A stretch of DNA of 64,000 nucleotides from an uncultured Bacteroidales bacterium (GTDB taxonomy: Bacteria; Bacteroidota; Bacteroidia; Bacteroidales; P3): positions 1 through 64,000 of the forward strand of contig CAMVMF010000004.1 of the NCBI GenBank assembly GCA_947168515.1. Reading direction: 5' to 3'. Below, in pieces: positions 1-10,385 of this stretch. The notes below the pieces were generated by a model. The model worked only from the letters and a program-made list of their open reading frames with translations, ran no database searches and had not been told where the DNA came from. Position numbers and translations under genes: made by a program. Every line of letters starts with the position of its first letter. Within the stretch, counting starts at the first letter, position 1.

Positions 1-86
1 GTGGTTGCTCCCTCCGGTCGCGACCGAAAAGTGGTTGCTCCCTCCGGTCGCGACCGAAAAGTGGTTGCTCCCTCCGGTCGCGACCC
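1..86. repeat. Tandem repeat, 30-bp unit gtggttgctccctccggtcgcgaccgaaaa, 2 full copies plus a partial; probably continues left of the window
   Basis: Read directly at 1-30, 31-60 and 61-86; each full unit contains the palindrome CGGTCGCGACCG. Confidence 0.95.
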
Positions 87-210
87 CTTGTGCGGGGTTA
101 TTGAGAGTTTGCCCCTCTGGGGCAATTTTTAGAGGTCTTCTATAAATAAAATACTCCAACTGCCCCTATAGGACAGAGCGGCCCCTGTTCGTCAGATTTA
201 GGCTTGCTCA

Positions 211-253
211 AAAAAACAATAGCACAAGATACCTACTGGCATCTTGTGCTATT
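211..253 (-). terminator. Intrinsic terminator of the T9SS cargo gene
   Basis: 13-bp perfect stem AATAGCACAAGAT (218-230)/ATCTTGTGCTATT (241-253), followed on the minus strand by TTGTTTTTT. Confidence 0.85.
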
Positions 254-275
254 ACTATTACTCGTTGGATACGAC

Positions 276-2831
276 CTAGCGAACAATCAGCTTCTCTACT
301 TTGCTGAACTCTTCGTTGGTGATACGGATGAAATATGCTCCCTTGGCAAGATTGCTGACGTTGATGGACTGAGGACGAGCAGCATTCATGTTCTGATTGA
401 AGACTACGCGGCCACTCATGTCAATAAGTATGCAGTTGACCATGCCATCGACACCCTCAATGTTCAGGTTGACCTGGGAAGTAGCGGGATTGGGTTGTAG
501 GTTCAAACGCACGTGGGTGGCTACGGGGTCAAGTGAGGCATGTGCTGCAAAAGCGACCTTGATGGAGTGGTCGGACTGGAGGTTCTCGAAAGTATAATGG
601 CCTGTCCAGACATTCGTTTCGCGGTCAAATGAAAGTTGATAGTTATAATTCCCTTCTTCTGTGTCATGATCCCACGGCTGCTCATCTATGCTATCCACAT
701 AAACATGTGCAATGCCGCAACCGGGTCGAGTTTCAAACGTGACAGTGGCCGATCCTCCTTGGGCTGGTGTGATCGTCGTGCCACAAACCTCCTCTTCGGC
801 ATAAAGCACATGACCGTATTCGCCATTTTCACATTCCACAGACACGTTCTGTCGAATCATGGGGCGACGAGGACCAACAATAAGCCTTATCATAGGATTA
901 TAGTCCGCTTCAGGGAAAATATAGTCACCTATACTTTCGCCATGGTTTTGATCTATTACGAGGGTCTGATACAAGTTACTGGTGAAATGGTGAGCCCATT
1001 TGGAAGTGGAGTCGCTATTAGCGAAATAAAGAAGGGTATCATAGCCTTCACGAGTGGGATGGGCCTTCAGATAGCTACCTTGTGCCTCTTGGGCCAACAT
1101 AAAGTAGGAAGGTTCTTCTATTTTATAACCCACACGGAAAGAAGTATTAGGAGTGAGAGTAGGTTGTTCGGGGAAAGGAATATAAATAGTATTGTACTGC
1201 CCCTGTGTAAGATAACCGTTACTTCGCAAACCGTCGTCTATTCTATTCAAGTCCTCATTTGTAAGTTCCCTCCTATTGGCACCCGTAACAACCGGCAGGA
1301 AATTGACAGACTCGCCTTCATATTCATCGCGCAGCAAAGTGGCTGAAATCGTCGCACCGATGGTAATGTCCTGAACGATGGGTGAAGCCACCAACTCAAC
1401 TCCATGAATAACCCAGTCATCTGGTACAATTGAGTCTGTTGTATAACGGGAAGTGACTGTATACCCCGGCATAGAGAATTGAACATCGTTAATATCATCA
1501 CTATAATACCAGTGCCCATTAGAGCTAGAATAGCCAAAAAGAAAATAGTTATTGGGGCTATAGGTAAGAACGCCGTTATCGTGAGCCCAACGGTACTCAT
1601 TGTTGGCATTGGCTGTAGTCACTTGGTAATACATGGTGTCGTAGTTGGCAAAGCCGCTGTCGGTGGACAACTGAACGAACATATAGTTATCACCTGCCGT
1701 AGTAGTAGGGAGGGAGGTTCCAACACCATGTGGTGTATGGTCAATAATGCCATACCATCCCCGGAAATCAATCAGGTCTGAATTGAGCCAGCCTCCACAA
1801 TCAACCATAACGTCTAGTCGATTATCTATAGGTAATGTACCATTGTTATAGGAAGCAAAGAGTGTTGAATGTCTGTTAGCATCCAGATGATAGAGATTGG
1901 CCTGTACATTGGTTTGGTTGTATATGCCAGTATTTAACACTGTACTATACCACGCTGGATTAATCGTCATACCTTGAGGAACCATGCCATAGTTACCCTC
2001 AACAAACTCTTGCTGATAGGTATTAAAACGACTACCCGTACCAGCGTAGACTTTAACATCGTCTAAACACCAAAAATAGCCGTAAGACAGTCGGTCAGAG
2101 TCGAGCGATTTATAACGGATTCGGATTGACAGTACATGGCCCGCAGCTGAAGTAGGGAGCGTATAACGGTACATGCCCCAACAATATGGATTAGAAGAAG
2201 AAACGTCAAGTCCGTCTACATTTATTTCCATCTCAGTCCAACTCACACCACCATCGATAGAATAGTCCAGGTAGCAGTGATCGTAGTACTTACGGTAAAT
2301 CTGAAAAAAAGAAACATCTACGATGTCTGCCTCTGTAGCATCAATGCCATCTATCTGAATATAAGAATTAAAGTTACCTGAATGTGGTGTACGTTGGTCG
2401 TAAGAAGACACCATCATAAAGCCATTATCGGCAGAACAAAATGACGTATCTAGATAGGATCTAAAAAAGGTTTCAAATTCATTCTGACTACCGAACAGCG
2501 TACTAACTAAATAAGGATAAACCAACGAGGCATACGATAGAGTACTCTCATCTAGATTGGGCCACCTATGCCATACGGCAAAATCAAAGGTTTGGGTATG
2601 AGCCTCAGGACCCGCAGTTATAACACCTGTTATGTAGCCTATGTTAGAAGCCGAAAAATCAACCGTAGCAATTGGAACTGCATCTTTAGTGAAAAGAGAG
2701 GAACTGAAGTCAGTGACAGAAGGAAGAGTCTTGCCAGGAGCATTAAACACCTGATGTCGTGGGGTGACAGACTGAGCAAAAGCAGTTACTGCCCCAAAAG
2801 CGACAATAAGAAGTAGCAACAATTTTTTCAT
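276..2831 (-). CDS. Secreted protein with T9SS type-A C-terminal sorting domain (paralog 1)
   Basis: Signal peptide MKKLLLLLIVAFGAVTAFAQ; C-terminus LNLQPNPATSQVNLNIEG...GAYFIRITNEEFSKVEKLIVR. Confidence 0.9.
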   Translation of the reverse strand: MKKLLLLLIVAFGAVTAFAQSVTPRHQVFNAPGKTLPSVTDFSSSLFTKDAVPIATVDFSASNIGYITGVITAGPEAHTQTFDFAVWHRWPNLDESTLSYASLVYPYLVSTLFGSQNEFETFFRSYLDTSFCSADNGFMMVSSYDQRTPHSGNFNSYIQIDGIDATEADIVDVSFFQIYRKYYDHCYLDYSIDGGVSWTEMEINVDGLDVSSSNPYCWGMYRYTLPTSAAGHVLSIRIRYKSLDSDRLSYGYFWCLDDVKVYAGTGSRFNTYQQEFVEGNYGMVPQGMTINPAWYSTVLNTGIYNQTNVQANLYHLDANRHSTLFASYNNGTLPIDNRLDVMVDCGGWLNSDLIDFRGWYGIIDHTPHGVGTSLPTTTAGDNYMFVQLSTDSGFANYDTMYYQVTTANANNEYRWAHDNGVLTYSPNNYFLFGYSSSNGHWYYSDDINDVQFSMPGYTVTSRYTTDSIVPDDWVIHGVELVASPIVQDITIGATISATLLRDEYEGESVNFLPVVTGANRRELTNEDLNRIDDGLRSNGYLTQGQYNTIYIPFPEQPTLTPNTSFRVGYKIEEPSYFMLAQEAQGSYLKAHPTREGYDTLLYFANSDSTSKWAHHFTSNLYQTLVIDQNHGESIGDYIFPEADYNPMIRLIVGPRRPMIRQNVSVECENGEYGHVLYAEEEVCGTTITPAQGGSATVTFETRPGCGIAHVYVDSIDEQPWDHDTEEGNYNYQLSFDRETNVWTGHYTFENLQSDHSIKVAFAAHASLDPVATHVRLNLQPNPATSQVNLNIEGVDGMVNCILIDMSGRVVFNQNMNAARPQSINVSNLAKGAYFIRITNEEFSKVEKLIVR

Positions 2832-3318
2832 AATGGCACTTTTTTATTATTAATAACACGCTTCGGGCTAGCTGCTGATGATTGAAACACTATATATTGA
2901 TACAAAAAAAACATCACCGTTTAGTCCGAATTAACACTACAAAGGTACAGAAAAAAAATTAATTGACAAAATGAAAATCGAAAAAAATAAAAGAAATTGC
3001 AAATAGCCAAGAGGAATTAGCGCAATGATTTGCCTTACTAGAGTGGCCAAAAGGGTTCGTATGGAAGAAAGACAATAGCCGTATGGCAATTGGAGCCGGT
3101 GTTTGTACATGAGAAAACTCTAACCAAAATGGATGAAGACATGTGGCTGAAAAACGGCAGTACGCCAAATCGGGGGCTTAATCCGTATACTAACATCCTT
3201 GCGGTAAATCATTTCACTGCCAGTACACCAAGTGAACTGTATAAACAAACTTATCAAGTGGCTCCCTCGGGCCAAAAAGCTCTACAAACTCAAAAGTATT
3301 GAAATAAATAGACATAAA

Positions 3319-3352
3319 AATAGCACAAGGCAGGTACGTGCCTTGTGCTATT
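3319..3352 (-). terminator. Intrinsic terminator of paralog 2
   Basis: 14-bp perfect stem AATAGCACAAGGCA/TGCCTTGTGCTATT with A-run on the left (U-run on minus strand). Confidence 0.85.
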
Positions 3353-3374
3353 AATTGATATTGTAAGCTAAAGG

Positions 3375-5936
3375 TTAGCGAACAATCAGTTTCTCAACTT
3401 TGCTGAACTTGTCGTTGGTGATACGGACGAAGTAAGCACCCTTGGCAAGATTGCTAACATTGATAGTCTGAGCGGTGCCAGCATTCATATTCTGATTGTA
3501 GACAACACGGCCGCTCATGTCAATGAGCATGCAGTTGACCATACCCTCAACACCTTCGATGTTCAGGTTGACCTGAGAAGTAGCGGGATTGGGGTGGAGG
3601 TTCATGCGGACATTGGCAGCAACGGGATCGATGCTAACGCGCTGAGCAAACACAAAGTTGATGGAGTGGTCAGCATTGAGGTTTGTGAATGTGTAAGAGG
3701 CAACATAGACATCCAACTCAGAATCATATTCAAGATGGCAATTGGGGTCACCTTCTTCTGTATCATTATTCCAGGGCTCTACAGCAACACCGTCAACAAT
3801 AATCTGTTCAACGATGCAGCCAGTGGCGGATTCGGCAATGAGGCTGGCAGAGGAACCTTGAGCGGGATGAACCGTGTCACCGCAAGCAGCATTACCACCA
3901 TAGGTAACAGAACCATATTCCTCATTGGTGCAAGTAACTGCGATAGATTGACGGGCAACCTGACGAGCAGGACCAACAACAAGACGAATCATAGGATTGT
4001 AGGGAAGTCCAGTGAAATAAGAGCCACTACCAGTTCCACCATAGCTAGGATCTGAGAAATAGGACTGGTAGAAGTTGGCAGTATAGTAATTGGCATATTT
4101 TGCAGTTGCGTCATTGTTGCCAAAGTAGATGATGGTGTCATAACCTTCGCGAGAGGGGTGTGCCAAACGATAGCTACCCTGAGCCTCCTGAGCAAGGGCA
4201 AAGTGGCTTTCTTCCTCAAGCACATAGCCAACACGGTAAGAAACATTAGGCTCTAAAGCGGGCTGCTCGGGGAAAGGAATGTAAATGGTATTGTAGTTGC
4301 CATCTTCGAGGTAACCGTTGCTGCGACGACCGATAACGTTGGTATCGTTAACATCGGCATCAGTGATGGTCTTGACGTTAGCACCAGTATTAATGGAGGG
4401 GAATCGAACTGAGCCACCATCGTACTGGTCATACCAGAGGACAGCAGAAATCTTAGCACCGGTGTTGTGGTAACCATTAACAGGGGAAGCTACCATCTCA
4501 ACGCCATGGATAACCCAGTCATTAGGAACAATGGGGTCGGTAGTGAAACGAGTAACGATCGTGTAACCAGGATCATAGAAATGAACATAGTCGCGATTGT
4601 CGGTCACATACCAGTTGCCGCCAGAATAGATGTAGCCATACAGATAATGGTTGCGTGGGTTATAAGTCAAAACACCATTGTCGTGAGCCCAACGATACTC
4701 GTTGTTGCTGTTAGCAGTGGTAACCTTGTAGTACATGGTGTCGAAATTAGTAGTGAGGCTGTCGTTAGTCACACGGGCATACATGTAGTTGTCGCCAGGA
4801 GTAGCGGTGGGCAGAGCCATACCGGTACCGTGAGGAGTATGGTCAGCGTAGCCATACCAACCACGATACATCAGAGAGTCGGGGAGTAACCAACCACCAC
4901 GGTCAGCGATGATACCGCCAAGAGCATCGATAGGAAGGGTACCATTGTTGTAGGACTGGATGAGGGTCTCGGTGGAGAGGTCAGCATTGAGGTGATAGAG
5001 GTTAGCAGTGAAATTGGTTTGATCATAAGCACCATTGTTCTTAATCTGAGCAAACCAAGCAGGGTTGATGGTCATGTTCTGGGGGATCATACCATAGTTA
5101 CCCTCGACATACTCCTCAGCATATTTTCTAACACGGTTGTAATTCTCGGGATTGAGGACCTGGACATCATCGAGGATCCACCAATAGCCGTAAGAATTGC
5201 CGCGGTGGTCATCGAGAGATTTGTAACGGATACGGATAGAGAGGTTGTTGTTAGCAGCAGCATGGGGCAGGGTGTAAGTATAAAAACCCCAAAGTGAACT
5301 GTTGACATCTACATCAACGCCAGCGACGTTGATTTCCATTTCGTTCCAGCTATTGCCATTATTGGTGGAATAGTCAATGTAGCAGTAGTCGTAATATTTA
5401 GCATAGAACTGGTAAAAGCGAACATCAACAACGCCAGCTTCGGTAGCATCAATGTTATCGATGCGAATGTAGGCATTGAAGTTGCCCGAGTTGGGGGTTT
5501 GCTGATCATACATGGACATCATCATCCAGCCGTTCTCGGCAGAAGAAGTAGCGGTGTCGAGATATCTAGAAATACTAGCAACCCAATCTTCGGGACCGAA
5601 GTAATTCTGATACAGAGAAGTATAGACTGCGCCTGCACTTTCGATTGTGGTAGAGTCGGCATTGGACCAACGCTGCCAAATGGCATAGTCGTAGTTTTCG
5701 GCGTGAGCCTCGGTACCACCAGTGATAACGCCGGTAGAATAGCCAGTGTTTTCAGCAGAGAAATCGACATAAGCCAGCACCTCATCATCCTTGGTGAAGA
5801 TAGAGTTGCTGTAGTCTTTCTGGATCTGGGCCACTTTGGTGGGAGCCTTGTACTCTTTCATGCGAAGAGTAGCCGTCTGTGCGAAAACAAAGGTTGCGCA
5901 CAGAGCGAAAGTTAGAACCATTAATGTTTTTTTCAT
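3375..5936 (-). CDS. Secreted protein with T9SS type-A C-terminal sorting domain (paralog 2)
   Basis: Start re-called at MKKTLMVLTFALCATFVFAQ; collinear with the 276-2831 product and a near-identical C-terminal 80 aa. Confidence 0.9.
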   Translation of the reverse strand: MKKTLMVLTFALCATFVFAQTATLRMKEYKAPTKVAQIQKDYSNSIFTKDDEVLAYVDFSAENTGYSTGVITGGTEAHAENYDYAIWQRWSNADSTTIESAGAVYTSLYQNYFGPEDWVASISRYLDTATSSAENGWMMMSMYDQQTPNSGNFNAYIRIDNIDATEAGVVDVRFYQFYAKYYDYCYIDYSTNNGNSWNEMEINVAGVDVDVNSSLWGFYTYTLPHAAANNNLSIRIRYKSLDDHRGNSYGYWWILDDVQVLNPENYNRVRKYAEEYVEGNYGMIPQNMTINPAWFAQIKNNGAYDQTNFTANLYHLNADLSTETLIQSYNNGTLPIDALGGIIADRGGWLLPDSLMYRGWYGYADHTPHGTGMALPTATPGDNYMYARVTNDSLTTNFDTMYYKVTTANSNNEYRWAHDNGVLTYNPRNHYLYGYIYSGGNWYVTDNRDYVHFYDPGYTIVTRFTTDPIVPNDWVIHGVEMVASPVNGYHNTGAKISAVLWYDQYDGGSVRFPSINTGANVKTITDADVNDTNVIGRRSNGYLEDGNYNTIYIPFPEQPALEPNVSYRVGYVLEEESHFALAQEAQGSYRLAHPSREGYDTIIYFGNNDATAKYANYYTANFYQSYFSDPSYGGTGSGSYFTGLPYNPMIRLVVGPARQVARQSIAVTCTNEEYGSVTYGGNAACGDTVHPAQGSSASLIAESATGCIVEQIIVDGVAVEPWNNDTEEGDPNCHLEYDSELDVYVASYTFTNLNADHSINFVFAQRVSIDPVAANVRMNLHPNPATSQVNLNIEGVEGMVNCMLIDMSGRVVYNQNMNAGTAQTINVSNLAKGAYFVRITNDKFSKVEKLIVR

Positions 5937-6296
5937 TGTTGTTTGTAATTTTGATGAATAATAAATTTTCATTATACATGCTTCAAAACTCTCATCCACA
6001 TTTTTTTACATAACTGCTTAGAGGGTTTATTCACTTTCATTAAAACGCTGCAAATATATAGTATTTTTTTGACATAGATAAAGTTTTTTTGCTTTTTTTG
6101 GATTTTTTCTGCCTTTCTGTACTTTTCCAGTATGGCTCACGGGTGGTTTTGTGTCTCTTTATGGATACTAGAATGAGAGCCCCCTTTTTGTCCTTTCTGA
6201 TAGTGCAAGCCAAAGACCCACAAGAATAAATTGACATGCCATGCAATAAAAAACAAAAAAAGGAGTTAGTAGAACATTAAGCAAGACAGAATTGTA

Positions 6297-7619
6297 ATGA
6301 AAGATAGATTATATTTGTTATTCATATTATTTATAACTGTATCCTGTGCTGGACATAAGGAGACTGCTGTTGCCACCAACTCCCCTTACCAACGCAAGCC
6401 TCTGATAGAAGTAACCGAATCTCAATTGAAGACCGAGGCTCAGCAAATCGATGCCACCACCCAGATACTCATCGGAAAACCTCAGGAAGCCGTGGAAGCT
6501 TTCCAGAAAATCCTTAAGGACAATCCCGGCTACGCCCCAGCACACTACGAGTTGGGCAAGATATACCTTGCGGTAGGTTGGCTCGACAGTGCCCTATACC
6601 ATACCCTAGAAGCTTTCCGGGCGCAAAACGACAACCTATGGTATGAGCTGCAGCTAACCCAAATCTACAGCCGACAGCAAGATGGCAAAAATCTAACCGC
6701 CACGTGGGAGGATATCGTCAGGCGCAACCCCGACCGTCCAGACCTTTACTACGACCTATCCAACGCCTACCTCCTCTCCAACAATGTTACCGCCAGCATA
6801 GAAGTCCTCGACCGCGTTGAGAAACGTTTTGGCATCACCGAACCCGTCTCCCTCCAGAAACAGAAACTATGGTCCGCCATACAAAAGCCTGACAAAGCCC
6901 GCCGAGAGCTGGAAAAGCTGGCTGAGGCCATGCCCACCGAGAACCGCTACAACGCCATCCTTGCAGAATCATACATGGCCGAGAAGAACTACAATAAAGC
7001 CTTACAGTACTATAACCGAATACTCAGCATCTGCCCCGATGACGAAAACATCCATATCTCTATGGCCTCCTGTTATCTAGCCATGGGCGATTTGCCCCAT
7101 ACATATCACCATATACGTTTGGGGGTGCTCAACCCCGAGGTCAGCTGTTCGGACCGGCTCACCTACCTCAGCGAATTCCTTCGCAACAAAGGATTCTTTA
7201 CTTTTTACAGCAAGCCCTGCTTTCTTTTGGCCGACACTGTGGCCCAACAATGCCAAGGCGAAAGCGAACACGCGTTTCTTTACGGACAAATCCTTGCTGC
7301 CCAGGAACGCTATGCTGAGGCTGCAGCTCAATTTGCCAAGAAGCTGGATGCCGACAAGAGCGAATACGAAATCTGGGAAGCCCTACTCGTGTGCGAAAGC
7401 ATGGTGGACGACACCAACAGAGCCCTCCTCGACCATGCCAGCCAAGCTTCTGAGCTTTTCCCGCTCCACCTTCGACCCTACCTCATCCTTGCCCAAGGCC
7501 ATCTCAAACTAGGCGACTGCCAAAAAGCCAAACAATATCTCGAACGATGCGAGATGGTAGCACCCTACGACTCCCGAGTAAAAGAATTAAAACAAACCCT
7601 CCTTCAGTCATGTCAATAG
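6297..7619 (+). CDS. TPR-repeat lipoprotein
   Basis: Lipobox-like LFITVSCAG; repeated TPR motifs (PGYAPAHYELGKIYLAVGWLDSALYH). Confidence 0.8.
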   Translation: MKDRLYLLFILFITVSCAGHKETAVATNSPYQRKPLIEVTESQLKTEAQQIDATTQILIGKPQEAVEAFQKILKDNPGYAPAHYELGKIYLAVGWLDSALYHTLEAFRAQNDNLWYELQLTQIYSRQQDGKNLTATWEDIVRRNPDRPDLYYDLSNAYLLSNNVTASIEVLDRVEKRFGITEPVSLQKQKLWSAIQKPDKARRELEKLAEAMPTENRYNAILAESYMAEKNYNKALQYYNRILSICPDDENIHISMASCYLAMGDLPHTYHHIRLGVLNPEVSCSDRLTYLSEFLRNKGFFTFYSKPCFLLADTVAQQCQGESEHAFLYGQILAAQERYAEAAAQFAKKLDADKSEYEIWEALLVCESMVDDTNRALLDHASQASELFPLHLRPYLILAQGHLKLGDCQKAKQYLERCEMVAPYDSRVKELKQTLLQSCQ

Positions 7620-8155
7620 CACGTTGCCTTCTTCCTTTGCTTGCCGTTTCGCTGTTGGTAGTCGGCTGCCGTAGCCACAAAGAGGTTTCCAAACCCACCA
7701 AGCCCAACGTTACAGAAGCAGTAAACCCTGCCACCGACACGGTCGCAGCACCCATCTATACACCCCATTACTATACCGCCAACTTCACGGTGTCTGCTGA
7801 TGGGTATTCCGCCAGCGGACAACTGCGCATTCAGTCCGACAGCATCATCTGGCTCAGTGCATCCAAAGTCATAGAACTGGCCCGCGCTTGCTTCACCCCC
7901 GACTCTGCCATCATCTATGCCAGAGTGATGGGACGAGCCTTCCAAGGGTCTTATATCGACCTCTACAAACGGTTCCACTACCGCACCACCTTTGACGAAC
8001 TATATCGGCTTATCATGTCCGACAATGCAGAAACCCAACTGGCGACCATCATATCGACCCTCGGTCTCGAAGCCACCGTCCGTCTCAATCCCATCAAAGA
8101 GGTCAACCACTTAAGTTTCCCGATGTCTATACCTGACAAGGTCAATCCCCTGTAA
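7610..8155 (+). CDS. DUF4292-like lipoprotein
   Basis: Start re-called at MSIARCLLPLLAVSLLVVGCRS; overlaps the 3' end of the TPR gene. Confidence 0.65.
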   Translation: MSIARCLLPLLAVSLLVVGCRSHKEVSKPTKPNVTEAVNPATDTVAAPIYTPHYYTANFTVSADGYSASGQLRIQSDSIIWLSASKVIELARACFTPDSAIIYARVMGRAFQGSYIDLYKRFHYRTTFDELYRLIMSDNAETQLATIISTLGLEATVRLNPIKEVNHLSFPMSIPDKVNPL

Positions 8156-8196
8156 TAAATACACCATTGAAAAACCATCTCCAAAATCCTTTCATC

Positions 8197-8985
8197 ATGA
8201 AAAAAGTTTTTGCAACCATCCTGTTAGTCTGCCTGCTGCTCTCCCTTAAGGCACAATCCAACACTAGCCCTCAGGCTGCCCCGTCCGAGACGGACAGCCT
8301 TAGGGCCATCGCAATTATCGAAAACTATCTCAGCTACGTCAACTTCGAACCCATTCTCTTGGACAGCACCCTCTGCGTGGTTTCCTACGTCATCGACCGC
8401 CAGCACCCCTCAGACACCATGTTCGTCTACCATTGGTATACGAAAGGGCACCAACTGCGCATAGAGATGTGGCAGAATGGGCAAATACAGGAAGGCTTCT
8501 ATTCCGACGGGAAGAAAATATTCCGCACGTTCCGTCCCGCAGTGCGCGCATGGGTAGACATAACACAAGACAACTTTTATGACCACACCATGCCCCTCGA
8601 CATCCGAGGTGCCCTCTACGATTGGCGTTCCAAAGGGGCCGAAATCAAGTATGCTGGCCAATACGATTTCAATGGACACAATGTCAACCGTATCTTTGTA
8701 AGTTCGCCCGGCATCTTCGACCGCTATTACTTTTTCGAAAAGGAGACAGGACTATTATTTATGCTCACCGAAGAGAGCCATATCTATGGCGACAGCAAAA
8801 AGACCAAAAACGCCCAACGCGTTGACTGGCGTGCATGGCATGAGTTCACTCCCTTCAACGGACTCTTCCTCCCTTCGATCGAATCCTATCAGTACAATCA
8901 AAGCCAGATAGTCTTTACTTACCGCCATTATCATATGGAGCCATACAACCCCACCCTTTTCACCGAAGACTACCATAAAATGTAA
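8197..8985 (+). CDS. Periplasmic protein of unknown function, possibly LolA-like
   Basis: Signal peptide MKKVFATILLVCLLLSLKAQ; follows the DUF4292-like gene. Confidence 0.5.
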   Translation: MKKVFATILLVCLLLSLKAQSNTSPQAAPSETDSLRAIAIIENYLSYVNFEPILLDSTLCVVSYVIDRQHPSDTMFVYHWYTKGHQLRIEMWQNGQIQEGFYSDGKKIFRTFRPAVRAWVDITQDNFYDHTMPLDIRGALYDWRSKGAEIKYAGQYDFNGHNVNRIFVSSPGIFDRYYFFEKETGLLFMLTEESHIYGDSKKTKNAQRVDWRAWHEFTPFNGLFLPSIESYQYNQSQIVFTYRHYHMEPYNPTLFTEDYHKM

Positions 8986-9002
8986 TAATCCATTCCAACG
9001 AC

Positions 9003-9452
9003 ATGACTATCTTCGACAACCCTGACGAATACTATATGCAGCAGGCCCTGAGAGAGGCCAAGGCCGCTTTCGACGAGGATGAAATCCCCGTGGGAGCAGT
9101 CATCGTCAGCGGCGACCGCATCATAGCCCGTGCTCACAATAACACGCAGCGACTTCACGATGTGACAGCCCATGCCGAGATGCTAGCTTTCACGGCTGCC
9201 ACCAATTATCTCGACGCCAAATACCTCACCGACTGTACACTCTACGTCACCCTAGAGCCCTGCGTCATGTGTGCCGGGGCCGCGGGGTGGACCCAGATAG
9301 GCCGCATCGTCTATGGTGCTGCCGACCCCAAACGAGGCTTCGAACGCCTCGGCCGCACCATGCTTCACCCTAAGACCGTCGTCGAGAGTGGTCTCCTCCA
9401 AGAGGAATGCGAAACGATCCTTAAGAATTTTTTTCAGCTGCACCGCAAATAA
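9003..9452 (+). CDS. tadA: tRNA-specific adenosine deaminase
   Basis: HAEM and PCVMCAGA zinc/catalytic motifs. Confidence 0.9.
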   Translation: MTIFDNPDEYYMQQALREAKAAFDEDEIPVGAVIVSGDRIIARAHNNTQRLHDVTAHAEMLAFTAATNYLDAKYLTDCTLYVTLEPCVMCAGAAGWTQIGRIVYGAADPKRGFERLGRTMLHPKTVVESGLLQEECETILKNFFQLHRK

Positions 9453-9491
9453 TACCGCAACAACATATTGAAACATTAAAATTTTGATTAT

Positions 9492-10385
9492 ATGAAACCA
9501 ACATTATTAGTTCTTGCTGCCGGCATGGGCAGCCGCTACGGTGGACTCAAACAGATGGACGGCGTAGGCCCTAACGGCGAAATCATCATGGATTATTCTA
9601 TCAATGACGCCATCCGCGCCGGTTTCGGCAAAGTGGTCTTTGTCATCCGACACGACTTTGCCGAGGCCTTCCAGCAAAAAATCAATGCCGAGCATTTCGG
9701 CAACCGCATTCAGGTCGAGTATGTATACCAAGAGCTCGACAAACTGCCCGCAGGCTTCAAGGTCCCCGAAGGCCGCGAGAAACCCTGGGGCACCAACCAT
9801 GCCATCCTCATGGCAAAGGATGTCATCCACGAGCCTTTTGCCATTATCAATGCCGATGATTTCTATGGCCGCGATGCCTTTATGGTCATTGGCGACTACC
9901 TCCGCACCCTCGAGAACACCAAAGGCCAGTACTGCATGGTGGGTTACCGCCTCGAAAACACCCTCAGCGAGAACGGCACCGTCTCCCGTGGCGTTTGCAA
10001 TATCGATGCTAACGGCAATCTGGCCGGCATGACCGAGCGCACCAGCATTGGCCGCAACGCAGCAGGCATCATCGAGTACAAGGATTCCGATGACTCCCTC
10101 CACCCGCTCGCACCCGAAACCACTGTTTCTATGAACCTTTTCGGCTTCACCCCCGACTATTTTACAGAGAGCGAAAAACTCTTCGTCGAATGGCTAAAAG
10201 AGCGCGGTTCCGAGATGAAGTCTGAATACTACATCCCCTATGCCGTCAACACTTTCATCAACAGCGGTTATGCCACCATGAAAGTGCTGAAGACCACTGC
10301 ACAATGGTTCGGCGTCACCTACAAGGAAGACCGTCCCATGGTGGTCGACCGTCTGAAGAAACTGCACGAAGAAGGCATCTATTGA
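9492..10385 (+). CDS. Sugar-nucleotide-type nucleotidyltransferase
   Basis: N-terminal LVLAAGMGSRYGGLKQMDGVGPNGE. Confidence 0.8.
   Translation: MKPTLLVLAAGMGSRYGGLKQMDGVGPNGEIIMDYSINDAIRAGFGKVVFVIRHDFAEAFQQKINAEHFGNRIQVEYVYQELDKLPAGFKVPEGREKPWGTNHAILMAKDVIHEPFAIINADDFYGRDAFMVIGDYLRTLENTKGQYCMVGYRLENTLSENGTVSRGVCNIDANGNLAGMTERTSIGRNAAGIIEYKDSDDSLHPLAPETTVSMNLFGFTPDYFTESEKLFVEWLKERGSEMKSEYYIPYAVNTFINSGYATMKVLKTTAQWFGVTYKEDRPMVVDRLKKLHEEGIY

Noticed and set aside
1-86. CRISPR array
   Set aside because: No spacers between the 30-bp units.
3090-3302. 70-aa ORF between the T9SS paralogs
   Set aside because: Low-complexity, no promoter or family signal.
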